NCBI RefSeq assembly: GCF_963583255.1
Contig: NC_084813.1
Location: 6,434,001-6,498,000, forward strand
Source: Pyrus communis
Lineage: Eukaryota > Streptophyta > Magnoliopsida > Rosales > Rosaceae
DNA length: 64,000 nt
Reading direction: 5' to 3'
Below, piece by piece: positions 47,171-58,499 of this stretch; the first letter of the stretch is position 1; each line of letters begins with the position of its first letter. Position numbers and translations under genes: made by a program. The notes under the pieces are model-generated. The model was not told the DNA's origin and made no database searches. It worked only from the letters and a program-made list of their open reading frames with translations.

Positions 47171-47430
47171 AAAACAGAGGTATTTCAAAATACCTCATTT
47201 TACTTAATTTCGGAGACCATTTGCGATAACAATTTCATATTGAGAGATGATTTTGGTACTATCCCCAGCTCCTTGACATCGAGTCTCCAGTACCAGCTTT
47301 CGAACCCATAACCGTGGGTGTTCATGCTGGAGCATTTCACCACATTGCTAGGTAGAAAGCTGGTGAACATTGATTGTAAAAGAAAACAATTTATACTTTT
47401 TCCACCATTTGGATTTGGGCCACCCATTGG
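47171..47430 (-). ncRNA. structured RNA unit U13
   Basis: Hairpin 47177-47196 (loop TTCA) is followed by CTCTG-T4 on minus. The core at 47292-47364 has a perfect ten-pair closing helix, ACCAGCTTTC with GAAAGCTGGT, the best in the window. The B box is GGTTCGAA, with A-box-like TGTGGTGAAATGC. The upstream box TGGCCCAAATCCAAATGG is at 47405-47422. The predicted RNA is about 194 nt. Confidence 0.65.
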
Positions 47431-47876
47431 CCATCATTACACTTGCATCTTGCACTATTTGTTTGTTAGTTCAATGTGTCAACTGCGGCATAAATTTTTC
47501 CAATTTGGGCTTCAAATGAGAATATACGGACAAATAGATAGAAGAGTTATCTGTGAAAGATGAATGAAACTACAAAGAAAACTATGGAAGTAAAAGAAAG
47601 TGAAAATATGAGTATGCCTAACAAACCGAGGTATTTTTGTAGGCAGTAAGTACATGAAAAGAAAATCACTGAAACATAGGTATTTTAATACGAAATATAC
47701 ATTACATAACCCGAAACTTGCAGTAATATATAAATTAACACAAATGTATGGAGCTCATCAAGCCCAACCAATTTACATGTATTCGCTTCCTCATCTATTT
47801 TGGTAAATTACAATCGCCCTAAATTCCATCACTATTACTAGAGCTCATGCTCTTGTACAGTTAGATTAAAACTCAA

Positions 47877-47909
<33 letters not shown>

Positions 47910-47995
47910 ATTATTATTTTTTTTAACATAGGATTAAAACTCAAGTTGAAAAAAAGGAGATATTAAAGGTAAAAATGTAAAATCCAAAGCCCCTA

Positions 47996-48175
47996 AAAAC
48001 AGAGGTATTTTGTAATATCTCATTGGATTGGAAGGACAAGGATTTGTGTATGTGTATGATCATATTTCCATCGCGAATACCAGCCTTCGAACCCACAACA
48101 ATGAGGATTCATGCTTCCACACTTCACCACAATGGTAGGAAGAAGGTCAGCGAAGCAATGGGTAAAGAAACGTAC
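47996..48175 (-). ncRNA. structured RNA unit U14
   Basis: Hairpin 48002-48021 has one arm changed (AATATCTC). CTCTG-T5 follows on minus. The core is at 48079-48151 with GGTTCGAAGG. The closing helix is slightly weakened at its outer end (GCTGACCTTC against GAAGGCTGGT). It is the partner of U3. The predicted RNA is about 156 nt. Confidence 0.55.
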
Positions 48176-49437
48176 ATGTGAGTAACAACAGATGGATTTT
48201 GGCTCATTTATTTCTTGTTTGAAGTCATCTGGGCTAATAAAATATTGTCTCTTCCATTGGGTAGTTCTCAAGAAACTAAAATCACAAGTACTTGCTAACT
48301 GCTAACTGTATTTGGAGAGGAGTGGCTTCAAATTAAGATATGTGTTTTTAAAATGACAAGTACTTGCTAACTGCCAACTGTATTTGGAGACGAGTAGCTT
48401 CATATTAAGATATGTGTTTTTTTCTTCTTACGGTGTTCTGATAAAGTGTATTCTAAATAAAAATAAGAGCGTTTTGATATATCCATCTCGTTTTTCAATT
48501 TCATTGATTAAACATCTATTTCTTTTAAAATTTTGATTAAACATTTTTTTCTACAATTTTATTAAAAGTGGTTTGATCAAGGTTCTAAAAAATGTTAAGC
48601 GCTAATAGTGCAGCAGTCTGAGATGTAGCGCCCAGGCAAATTAGGCTTATTTATTATATAGCATTTAAATTTCCCTCAATTGGAAATTCCATGCATGTAT
48701 GATTTTTGAATTGGTGTAAATTACAATTTAACTTAACTTGCTTGAATAAAACTCCTAGCTAATTTGAAACTCCTCAGAGCAACTCCACCCTAAGCACATA
48801 GGCTGGTCCAAAATGGGAAAAATAGGCTGGCACCCCTTAAAAACCCTCTAGCCCATCCAAATTGGTTGACACCCAGCCCAAGCCAGTTCATAGGTCGGCC
48901 CAAAACATTTTGAGCAATGTGTTGGGCTGTGTGACGTCACGCTGGCATTAGCATGATGTCACAGGCCCCTATAGATTTTTTTTTTTTTATGTCAGGTGCG
49001 TGGGAAACACGCTTGCGTAGGCTCCCATTGCAGGCATGACAGAGGGACCGGGAGAAGCTGTGTGGCTCATTCTGGGCCGTTGGATTTCCAACTGTTAGTC
49101 ACGTGGCGCGTTCTGGGCTGTCTGATCTTGAGATCAATGGTCCACAATTTTCGACCAAAAAGAAAAAAAAATACAAGACAATCAGAAATATGACCATTGG
49201 CCACGTGTCCACATCTGGATTGTTGGATTTGAATATTTTTTCAAATCCAACAGTTCAGATTAATTAACTTAATAAAAATTAATAAAAAATTATTTACAAT
49301 TGTTTAAAAATACAGAAAAATAAAAAATAAAATTATTATTTTTTCTATAAATACCTAACCATCATCTTCCTCCTTGCACCACATTTCAATATTTTCAACA
49401 CTTTCAACCAAAGCTTTCATATACTTTCTTGTGGAAA

Positions 49438-49930
49438 ACATGGTTACATGGAAACTCATCGAAGATGTTACGTTGTGTCAATGCTGGGTTCAAATTACTC
49501 ATAACCCTCTTACAGGTAATGAGATGGAATTGCGAGAAATGTGGAGTAGAATTACAGAAGCATTTTGCGATAGGCTTGGAGATCGCACAAGAAGTAGTCA
49601 AGATCTTCAAGGTCGTTGGAAAAAACTCAACATATCCTTACGCTATCTCTCATGCTTCCACTAATCTGAGTAGTGGGAGAAGTTTAGCGGATTAGGTGAC
49701 AATATTTTTATTTATTTATATGTATTCCACCTGCATCAATATTTTAATTTATTTATTTGTGTTACACCCTCATTTTATAATATTGTCTTATCCAACATTT
49801 TATAGACACTACAAGCATAAGCATTCTACAATGCGAAGAACAACAACAAATCATTCACCAAATGGGAATGTTGAGATGTTGTCAAAGATTGTCCCAGTTA
49901 CAAACCTGTGCTAACCAGTCCAGAATTTGT
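49438..49930 (+). pseudogene. Harbinger Myb/SANT-like protein
   Basis: The motif NMVTWKLIEDVTLCQCWV is followed by EMWSRITEAFCDR and LQGRWKKLN, a Myb/SANT DNA-binding fold with its tryptophans. After a frameshift near 49640 and a gap, the reading resumes at about 49805 with QAQAFYNAKN-like and KSFTKWEC lines. In active relatives this partner helps the transposase find the element ends. It is not functional here. Confidence 0.78.
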
Positions 49931-50194
49931 CATGCATGGCATCCCTCTACACACATGAAATAAAATTACATAAACTCACATAATAAACTAAAAAAAAAAA
50001 ACACACGAAATAAAATTACATAAACTCACCAAATAAACTTAAAAAAGAACACCAAATAAACTAAGAACATTATTCTTCCACCACAAGCTGCTTTTAATCT
50101 TCACCTTGTTGCAATCTCCACCGGTGCTCAATCAAGGTAGTTTGACGGCTTAAGTGCCAGTATTGTAGTTGCATTAAAATGTATCGCTCAACGA

Positions 50195-51436
50195 TTAATT
50201 GATTGTAACGTCCATCCGGTCCAATGGCTCGTGTTGCACAAGATCTTCGGTGCGGTCATGAGCACAATAGATACTTGTTCTTGAGTTGTTCATCGTGTCC
50301 GGCTCGTATTCATCGATGGCATCATAATCATACTCATCTTCCATAATCATATTGTGGAGAATGATAGACGTTGTCATGATGGATCAAAGAGCCTTCACAT
50401 CAAACATTCTGACAGCAGCCCTGACAATCGCCCAATGAGCTTGCAGGATATCAAAACAATGCTCCACATCCTTCTTACACCCCTTTTGATATTTTGCGAA
50501 GTGTTTTTCTTTTTCACTTTGTGGATGTGGCACTATTTTGACTTGTCCACCTTGGGTAAATGTCGTCTGCTAGGTAGTATGCTCCTTCGTATTTATGGCC
50601 ACTAACCTAATATGTGACTTTCGGTGATTTTCCTTGCAACACCTCGTCAAACACCAGAGATTGGGCTATGACATTGATGTCATTTTGAGCTCTTGGAACA
50701 CCAAAAAAAGCATGTCAAATCCAAGTATCAAATGAAGCCACCGCTTCCAAAATGATACTTTTGGCTCTTTTTCTATCGCCATAAGCTCATTGCCATGCAC
50801 TTGGACAATTTTTCTAGGTCCAGTGCATGCAGTCGATGCTTCCAATCATGCCAAGAAAGCCTTGCATCTCACCTTTCTTCAGAAGCCTTCGTAGGTCATT
50901 TGGCTTGGGTTTCCAGAGGTACTCATTGTGTACAGGGCTTCGATTGCAGAGTAAAACTGCATCAAGGACTCCATAATAGTTGATTTTCCCATTATCACTA
51001 TCTCATCCACTTGATATGCAGATGCTCCATATGCAAGCATCTACAAGGCAGCAGTAATTTTTTGCTCATGAAGAAGACTTACAACGTGAAAAACATCTTT
51101 TTTTTTTTGTACAAAGTATGAATCATGGTTGCAAATAACACTCATGATTTTGCCGAACAAACTTCGTTGCATTCTAAAATAACGTCTAAAAATATGATCA
51201 GGGAATAAACTGTTGGGGATAAAATAATCTTTCAAGAGATCTTTACCTCGTCTTTCCCTCTTTCTATCCAGGTTTGCGGCATGTCTAGGTTTGGATATCT
51301 GACCCACAACTTCCATGACACGACGGGAATGTGAGGCCCTCTGCCTTCTATGTTCATCATTCTCATCCTCTTCCATTGCGAAAGCCTCATTTCCACCTTC
51401 CTCTAGATTGAACAATTCTTCCTGTTGTGCCAACAA
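50195..51436 (-). pseudogene. Harbinger DDE transposase (Plant_tran, PF04827-like)
   Basis: From 51436 on minus there is an acidic N-terminus (GGNEAFAMEEDENDEHRRQR), FRRYFRMQRSLFGKIMSVI, EQKITAAL, a stop, then MLAYGASAYQVDEIVIMGKS. Catalytic positions remain visible in different frames. The first Asp is encoded in GSIDCMHW (about 50824-50850), the second in NDINVI (about 50665-50685), and the Glu in KDVEHCFDILQ (about 50440-50470). It ends with NMIMEDEYDYDAIDEYEPDT. Several stops and at least two frameshifts inactivate it. Confidence 0.88.
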
Positions 51437-51793
51437 TTTTTTTTGTTACTCATCGATTTCATACAATCTCCTTGAAGAAAACATTGTAAGAACTCAAAAT
51501 TTAAAAATGATGAAGAAAGATTCTGAGCTAAAAAAGAAGGATTGAGTTTGGTGTATGAATGAGGATGGATGTAAGGGTTATATGGAAAAAAAAAAAAAAA
51601 AAAAAAAAAGAAAAGATGAGGTATGGACAATGCCATGTGGCACTACGTGATTGGTTGACAATCTTATCGAAATTTTGGCTAAATTATTATAAACAGATAG
51701 TGACATGTGGCGCATCGGGATTGGATGAAAATCTTATTGGAAATCTATCCACAAAATAGAACGTTCGGATAATGACATATGGCGTGATAAGAT

Positions 51794-52322
51794 CAAGGTT
51801 CTAAAAAACGCTAAGTGCTAGTCCGCCGGCGGGCTAGCGCCTAGGCAGATTTAGGTTAATTTCTTGTATATTTTGTAAATAAGTGCATATTGACACTTAC
51901 AAAAATTTATACTTGTATGAAATCCATAGATAAGATAATCAAAGAATGATAAAATGCAAAAAGAGTATCCAACAAGTCGGAAATTTAAAAACGCATTAAG
52001 CATATATATGTCATATAACCATGGTGAGGAGTATTGTAATGTAAGATGACACATGTACAACAAGTTCACAATTTAAAACAACATAAAATGCAAAATAGGA
52101 GGAAAATGAGGAAATATAGTAATATAAGATACTTAGAACTTAAGTTTTTTATTTTTTATTTTTTAAATTTCAAAAAAAAAAAAAAAAAAAACCGCACAAC
52201 TGCCTGGACAGCCTAGGCCACCTTGAGCCACCCCGATTTTTCCAGCCATTTTGCATGAAATCGCATCGATTCCAACCCGCCCAGCTCCTAGGTTGCCGCC
52301 TAGGCCATTTTTTAGAACATTG
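51794..52322. mobile_element. hAT-like element nested in the Harbinger element
   Basis: The ends are CAAGGTTCTAAAAAACG and CATTTTTTAGAACATTG. The 8-bp flanks are GATAAGAT (51786-51793) and GACAAGAT (52323-52330). Subterminal CGCCTAGGC and GCCTAGGC repeats are typical of this family. It has no coding capacity. Confidence 0.8.
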
Positions 52323-52329
52323 GACAAGA

Positions 52330-52640
52330 TTGATTGAAAATCTGATCGAAATCTTAGCTAAATTATTGTAAATAGATAATGACACGTGGTGTGTTGAGAT
52401 TGGTTGAAAATCTTATCGGAAATCCATCGACAAAATAATACATTCGGATAATGACACGTGATATGACAAGATTGGTTGAAAATCTGATCGAAATCTTGGA
52501 TAAATTATTGTAAACAGATAGTGACACGTGGCATGTCGGGCTTGGTTGAAAATCTTATCGGAAATCTATCCACAAAATAGTACTTTCAGATAATGACACG
52601 TGGCGTGACAAGATTGGTTAAAAATCCTATCTGAAATTAA
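52330..52640. repeat. tandem segment of the Harbinger subterminal region
   Basis: The line AATGACACGTGGCGTGACAAG, with GATTGGTTGAAAATC and TTATCGGAAATC variants, repeats about four times at roughly 75-bp spacing, starting near 51640 before the nested insertion. The same pattern appears inverted at 62680-62930. Confidence 0.75.
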
Positions 52641-53884
52641 AACTAAATTTTTTTTTATTATTTTATAAAAAAAATTAATAATATTTTAAATGGGCTGGGT
52701 GCCAACGCATTTTGTAGGGGTAGAGATGCATTTGTGCTAGCGTATTTTTTAGAGACGAAGATGCATTTGGCCAAATAATTGTTCATTGAGGTCAATCACT
52801 ATTCATTTAGTGGATTAAAAAGGGTTGGGTGCCAGCGCATTTTTTAGGGGTAGAGTTGCTCCAACTTAAGGCTCAAATCTCCACCGGTTCAGCGCGAAGT
52901 AAACACTTTAAGACTCAAGCACATGAAGCTAGGAACTAAAGAGAAACAATAATAAACAAATTAAACTCAACCCATGAACCAAGAAGAAATATAAATAATC
53001 AAACAGAATCATCTTTCTCGCGTGCTCACCGGCTTTGCAACAAAAACATTTCAAGTTTTGGCGTTCTCCACATATACTCGCCCAGCTCCGCCTAGTGCCT
53101 AATATGTTTTCTGATTTTGTGAACGATTCAGAGTTAATTGTGACAGTATTTGAACACTCAGTGCCTAGATGGCTACCTACCTAGGCCGATTTTTAAACAT
53201 TGCGTTTAATTATATTAGTATGTTTGATTACTTGCCATATGGGTATATTTGATTTTATAGTACATTTGAATTTTTAATACATTTTCTTTCATGGCAAGCA
53301 ACTCAAAAAATTGGGAAAACCCAAGCGCAAAATAAACCCATCTCAATAACCAAAACAAACAAACAAAATGGAAACCTTGTCTCTATCTTTCAAAGGCTTA
53401 GCACTGCCGCCACAAACGTCTTGTCATCAAGCACCAAAGTAGCCACGATGGAGAAAACAACCAAGTGTTTAATTGGAACAGGACATCGCAACATAAAAAC
53501 TTCAAGCCTGCACTGAGAGTTACACCCCAACCAAATTGTCACTCAAGTCACATGGAAAGGGATTCATCAGATCCGACTCACCTTCACACTCCTGCAAGTA
53601 CATCTAAACACAAAAAGAAGGTATGCAAAATACCCGTCGGGCGAGGAGTAGTGGAAGTGAGAAATGAAACAGGTGCTTCCCTTTGGATCGAAACTCGTGG
53701 ATCTGATAAAAAGGTCGTGATTGAAATGGATTATGAGGTAGTTAGGTAGAGGAAGGAGGTGGGAAGTGATGGTTATTTGGGGTTGAAGAACAACATATGA
53801 AAGATAGAGCGGGTAAAAAAGAAGGAAGAGTAAAGATTTGGGTATAAAGTGTATGAAGCATCGTTTTCAATATAAAATATGCAG

Positions 53885-54100
53885 AAAAAACAGAGGTATT
53901 TTAGAATACCTCATTCAATTTAGTTTCAGGGACCATTTGTTATAACAATTTCATGATCTCCTCACCTCAAATCTCCAGTACCAGCTTTCGAAGCCATAAC
54001 CATGGGTGTCCATGCTGGAGCACTTAACCACCAGGCTAGGAAAAAAGCCAGTGCAAACATGTGTAAAAGAAAACAATTTGGATTTGGGCTATACATTGTT
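53885..54100 (-). ncRNA. structured RNA unit U15
   Basis: Hairpin 53893-53912 (loop TTAG) is followed by CTCTG-T6 on minus. The core at 53990-54062 has A-box-like CTGGTGGTTAAGTGC, an inner hairpin TCCA/TGGA, AGCC pairing with GGCT, and the closing helix ACTGGCTTTT with GAAAGCTGGT. The upstream box GCCCAAATCCAAATTG is at 54074-54089. It is the partner of U4. Confidence 0.62.
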
Positions 54101-54643
54101 GCATTTGCATCGGGTCATTTGGGCTTCAAAATCTCCGGTTTTGTGTTTGAAAATTGGTAACTTACACTATTTGTTACTATAATTTATTCGCATTTTCAAA
54201 TTCGATCTTACTTTTTTCTGTTGTACTATCGTTTTTGTAGTTCCATTTCCTTAACATTGTTGGACCAATATGTGAAGTGAGGTATAAATTCTTCCAATTT
54301 GGGCTTCAAACAGAAATATATGCACAAATAAATAGAAGAGTTAACTATGAAAGATAAACGAAACTATAAAGAAAACTATGGAAGTAGACGAAAGTGAAAA
54401 TATGAGTATACATAACAACATAGGTATTTGAGTGCCCAGTATACATTACATAACCCGAAAGCTACGTTAATATAAAATGGATACAACCAATTGCCACGCA
54501 TTCGCGTCCTCATCTATTTTGGAAATTACAACCGCCCTAAAGTTCATTACTATTTTGATAGCTCATGCTCTGGTTCAGTTAGATTAAAACCCAAGTTGAA
54601 AAAGAAGCAATATGTAGAAGGTAAAGCCTAAAGGCCCTATTAA

Positions 54644-54840
54644 AAAACAGAGGTATTTTGTAATACCTCATCGGAGAGGATGAACATGGTTGTGTGTATG
54701 TGTGTGTGATCATATATTTCCAGGGTAGTGCTATCCACAACACCGAGGATACCAGCCTTCGAACCCATAACATTGAGGATTCATGCTTGCACACTTCACC
54801 ACAATGGTAGGAAGAAGGCCAGTGAAAAAACAGGCAGAAG
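54644..54840 (-). ncRNA. structured RNA unit U16
   Basis: Hairpin 54650-54669 (loop TTGT) is followed by CTCTG-T6 on minus. The core at 54751-54823 has ACTGGCCTTC with GAAGGCTGGT and GGTTCGAAGG. The A-box region is GTGGTGAAGTGTGC. No upstream box is evident, as in U3 and U14. The predicted RNA is about 180 nt. Confidence 0.58.
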
Positions 54841-55374
54841 AATCTTACATATTGGTCCACTTCTTGTGTTGAAGTCATCTCTTCTATAAAAAATTGTCTC
54901 TTCCATTAAGGTAGTTCTCACAAAACTAAAAAGATAAGTACTTGCTAAGTGTATTTGGAGAGGAGTGGCTTCAAATTAAGATATGTATTTTTTTTTGTTT
55001 CTTGCGGTGTTTTGATAAAACGTCTTATAAATAAAACAATTAAAGAAGCCCTTAATTTTATTTTATTTTTTTTTTGCCGAAGCTTAAGGTATTCTTGTTG
55101 AGAATGAATCTCACTATGAAGGAGTAGAGACTTTACATGAGTTTATGAGTAAATTGGATAACTCCTCATATTGTCAATGTAGTGGAACCTCAACTTTTTT
55201 CATCATATCAAACCAAGTTGTTTCACGTGTAAAGCCGAATGACCACACGTTGTTCACGTCACTCGATTTGTGTTGTCCACATGTTATGCTTGAAATTTAT
55301 CACATGTTAAGTGGTGTGTTGAGAGTTAATCCCACATCGGGAAAAGAACATACCTTGCAATTGGTTATAAGTAA

Positions 55375-55522
55375 GGGGTGTTCTATCCACACACCCTATT
55401 TTACTTCTCACACACCCCTTGATAATTTCTGTCCGTTGATCTACTTCAATCCATCCGATCCGATGACCGAAAATTAAAAAGGTGTGTGAGAAGTAAAATG
55501 GGGTGTGTGGATATCACACCCC
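55375..55522. mobile_element. near-palindromic MITE with 9-bp target repeat
   Basis: GGGGTGTTCTATCCACACACC on the left mirrors GGTGTGTGGATATCACACCCC on the right, with further pairing of TTTTACTTCTCACACACC. TATAAGTAA flanks both sides (55366-55374 and 55523-55531). The duplication length suggests a Mutator-like origin. It would fold into a long hairpin. Confidence 0.87.
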
Positions 55523-55841
55523 TATAAGTAATTGGGCTACTTCTCATATTTCTAATTGGTTTATGGTGGGTCCTAAACTTTCTTCAATTCCCACCTCCCA
55601 AAGGGTATCATTAAATCTCAGTGGGATGTGGAAATACTAAAGTCATTTTAGCTCATCTCTGACCATAATCAAATAGCACACATCCTTGCAAAGCTTTCAA
55701 CCAGGAAATTATCCGTATTTTTGCCAAATTTGTGCCTTGAATTCAAGACCAAAAACAAACCAGAGTCTGAATTCTACCACATTTACATTGGACCATTTGT
55801 TGTGATTTTCTTTGTTTTTAACCTAATCCATACTAAAAAAA

Positions 55842-55845
<4 letters not shown>

Positions 55846-55890
<45 letters not shown>
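55846..55890. repeat. (TA)n / TATG microsatellite
   Basis: About 16 TA units are followed by TATGTATGTATG. Confidence 0.88.
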
Positions 55891-55891
<1 letters not shown>

Positions 55892-56504
55892 AAATATGAA
55901 AGCAATATGGCAAGTTTACCTAGAAGCCAAGCCCTATAAGAGCATCTCCACGAGTTGATGGAGGGCAATGGCAATTGGAGAGCAAGGGCAATAAAATTAC
56001 CCTCACTATTCACTCTAAACAGTAATTGTCTTTATGCAAGTCTACCAGTTTGGAAGGAGGAAGGGCAAGGGAAAGGTTAATGCTATTGACAAATATATAT
56101 TTTTAAATTTTTTATCTATATTTATGTATTTAATATATGGTTGGGTATTTGTAGAAAAAAGTTCGGGTTTTTTTTTTATTGGAATTTTCAGGATTTTTTT
56201 TGGAATTTTTAGGATCTTTTTAGTAATCTTTAGTAATTTATTAGATTTTTTACTGTTAAAATAATCTTGGCTGTTAATTATCATAATTATAACCGTTCTA
56301 CAAAAGGACAATTTTTTATTCCCGTTAGAAAACCAACGGTCCCGATTAAAGGATCGTAGGATATCCAACGATTCCATAGCATCATGAAAGAGCTGTTTGG
56401 CGCATTTGGTCTTCACGTGGGTGGACCACGGCTCTCTTTGTGCAAACAAAGGGCTTCTACCCTTGCAACAATTAGCAGGGCAGTCGCTATGCTGCCTGCC
56501 ATCA

Positions 56505-57808
56505 GAGCAAGTCCACCCCTCATTTGGAGGTTGGCCCAAAGCCTAAAAAAATAGGCTGGCATCCAAAAACCCATTTCACCCCATAAACTAGGCCGGCCCA
56601 AAGTTCACCCTAGTCTCTACGCTGGTTAGAAAATGGATTGAGTGAGGAACCAGCCTATCTAACGTCAGCCACGGCTGAGTCTGTTTTTGCGGCTGGCGCG
56701 TGGGATACATATGCATGTGGGCGCGTGTTCCAGCCTTAAAAAAAAAAAAAAGGTTAGAATCTCACCGTGGGCCACGTCCACTTTTGGGCTATTGGATTTC
56801 AACATTTTTGAAATCCAACTGTACAGATGTGACATCCCACATCGCCCAGGGGAGTAATCCTTATATGTATATTCCCATCTCTACCTAGCACGAGGCCTTT
56901 TGGGAGTTCACTGGCTTCGGGTTCCTTAGGAACTCCGAAGTTAAGCGAGAATGAGGCTAGAGCAATCCCATGATGGGTGACCCACTGGGAAGTTGCTCGT
57001 GAGTTCCCAAAAACAAAACTGTGAGGGAATGGTAAGCCCAAAGCGGACAATATCGTGCTACGGTGGTGGAGCGAGCTCGGGAAGTGGTCCCGCCTGGGCT
57101 GGGATGTGACAAATTGGTATCAGAGCCTAACCCTGGTCGTGGTGTGCCGACGAGGACGTCGCGCCCCTAAGGGGGGTGGATTGTGACATCCCACATCGCT
57201 CAGGGGAGTGATCCTTATATGTATATTCCCATCTCTACCTAGCACGAGGCCTTTTGGGAGCTCACTGGCTTCGGGTTCCTTAGGAACTCCGAAGTTAAGC
57301 GAGAAGGGGGCTAGAGCAATCCCATGATGGGTGACCCACTGGGAAGTTGCTCGTGAGTTCCCAAAAACAAAACCGTGAGGGAATGGTAAGCCCAAAGCGG
57401 ACAATATCGTGCTACGGTGGTGGAGCGAGCTCGGGAAGTGATCCGCCCCGGGCCCGGATGTGACAACAGATTAATTAACTTAATACAAAATTATAAAACT
57501 TGTTTAGAAATACAAAAAAACAAATTAAACAATTTTTTTTATTTTATATAAATACCTAACCATCTACAAAAATTGTACTTTCGAAAAATGACACGTGGCG
57601 TGACAAGATTGATTAAAAATAATTTTTTTATTATTTTATACAAAAATTAATAATATTTTAATACGAATTGACTAGACTTTGGGCCAGCTCATTTTTTTCG
57701 AGGTGGAGATGCACTTGGCCAAATATTGTTCTTTGTAGTCAATTACTATTCATTTAGGTGGATTAAATGGACTTTGGACTAGCTCATTTTTTAGGAGTGG
57801 AATTGCTC
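56505..57808. mobile_element. Harbinger-derived element, middle level of the nest
   Basis: The ends are GAGCAAGTCCACCCC and GGAGTGGAATTGCTC, with TCA on both sides (56502-56504 and 57809-57811). Without the Cassandra element it is about 660 bp, near the 658 bp of the relative at 62465. Inner sequence matches the ends of the full Harbinger element at 48777. Confidence 0.85.
56828..57465 (+). mobile_element. complete Cassandra TRIM, inner level of the nest
   Basis: The LTRs are at 56828-57111 and 57182-57465 (284 bp each). The internal domain has TGGTATCAGAGC and AAGGGGGGTGGA. The target repeat is ACAGA (56823-56827 and 57466-57470). The empty site TTCAGATTAATTAACTTAAT is in the related element at about 49252. 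The LTRs are very similar, pointing to recent insertion. Confidence 0.94.
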
Positions 57809-58499
57809 TCAATTGCCACTGATTTTTACAACTGCTGGAGCAATTTTTTTTTTATTTTTTATTTTATGAATTAGGGGGCAATTAAACCCAATTATAAGGG
57901 CAATTCTTAGCCGGTGGAGTTGCTCTAAAAGGAGCCTCATTAGTTCTTGGACAAAACCTCAGTTAAAAAAGAATGTCAGGGGAATAGCATTTTAAAAGAG
58001 AGTTATGAGTTTGTGTGCTTGTGGAAAAGACATAAACATGTTAGGTTTCCAAATTTCAATACACCAATTAGCCTTTTTTTTTTAGTGATAGTTATCTCCA
58101 TTTGCTTGGAAAAGGAGTTCTCAAAACCAACTCAAACTAATGCGAAATGAAGTGTATTTATTTATAATAAGTTCAATATCTAATTGTAGTTAGTTTGATT
58201 CAAAGGATATAATTTTTTTTGTGGGAGAGCGACTCTACCATGTTAAATGTTTAAACATGTATTTACTGTCTTAAACACAAATAACATCAAGCCAATTAGA
58301 GTTAGTCTAGTAACGAGGGTAAATACAATGATGAGTAAGAGTAGACACTATATCCAGTACCAAAAAAAAGGTTCATGAATTTGGTGGCAGGTGCACGCGC
58401 ATTGATAATTTATTGTTATGAACCCAATTTGTAATTGAGGTTTATGCTTTAATTAAGAGTCAAGTTAGTTGTAATTGAGAATTTCATCGGGAAATGCTT

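Larger units (their letters stand above)
44040..48577. repeat. duplicated block A, copy III
   Basis: It matches 1-2868 in order. It is interrupted by a solo LTR (44243-45318), a MITE (46557-46741) and an inserted segment at about 46135-46310 absent from copy I. Confidence 0.75.
48777..52861. mobile_element. PIF/Harbinger transposon, once autonomous
   Basis: The inverted ends are GAGCAACTCCACCC and GGGGTAGAGTTGCTC. The left flank is TCA and the right flank CAA, which fits a TCA target repeat that has lost one T. Inside are the two genes typical of this superfamily, a Myb/SANT-like gene (plus) and a DDE transposase gene (minus), both broken. Subterminal lines such as GGGTGCCAGCGCATTTTTTA are shared with the short relatives at 56505 and 62465. 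Confidence 0.88.
48578..53202. mobile_element. hAT-like element split by a Harbinger insertion
   Basis: The left end CAAGGTTCTAAAAAATG and right end ATTTTTAAACATTG match the ends of the nested copy at 51794-52322. The flanks GGTTTGAT and CGTTTAAT agree at six of eight positions. Without the Harbinger element its length is about 540 bp, close to the 529 bp of the nested copy. A decayed left end is also present in copy I at about 2850. Confidence 0.65.
53280..54950. repeat. duplicated block B, copy III
   Basis: It matches 3130-5457 without the 730-bp retro-insertion. The 53465-53749 frame is the equivalent of the 3287-3592 frame, but the two differ by frameshifts, arguing against a conserved protein. 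Confidence 0.75.
55940..57925. mobile_element. Harbinger-like MITE, outer level of a three-level nest
   Basis: The ends GAGCATCTCCAC and GTGGAGTTGCTC are inverted, and TAA flanks both sides (55937-55939 and 57926-57928). Without the nested part it is about 680 bp. The uninterrupted site is in copy I at about 9970. Confidence 0.85.
54950..58413. repeat. duplicated block C, copy III
   Basis: It matches 9030-10690, with the inserts at 55375, 55940 and 58414 removed. It resumes briefly at 61382 (TTTATTACGACATATTTCAT). Confidence 0.78.
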
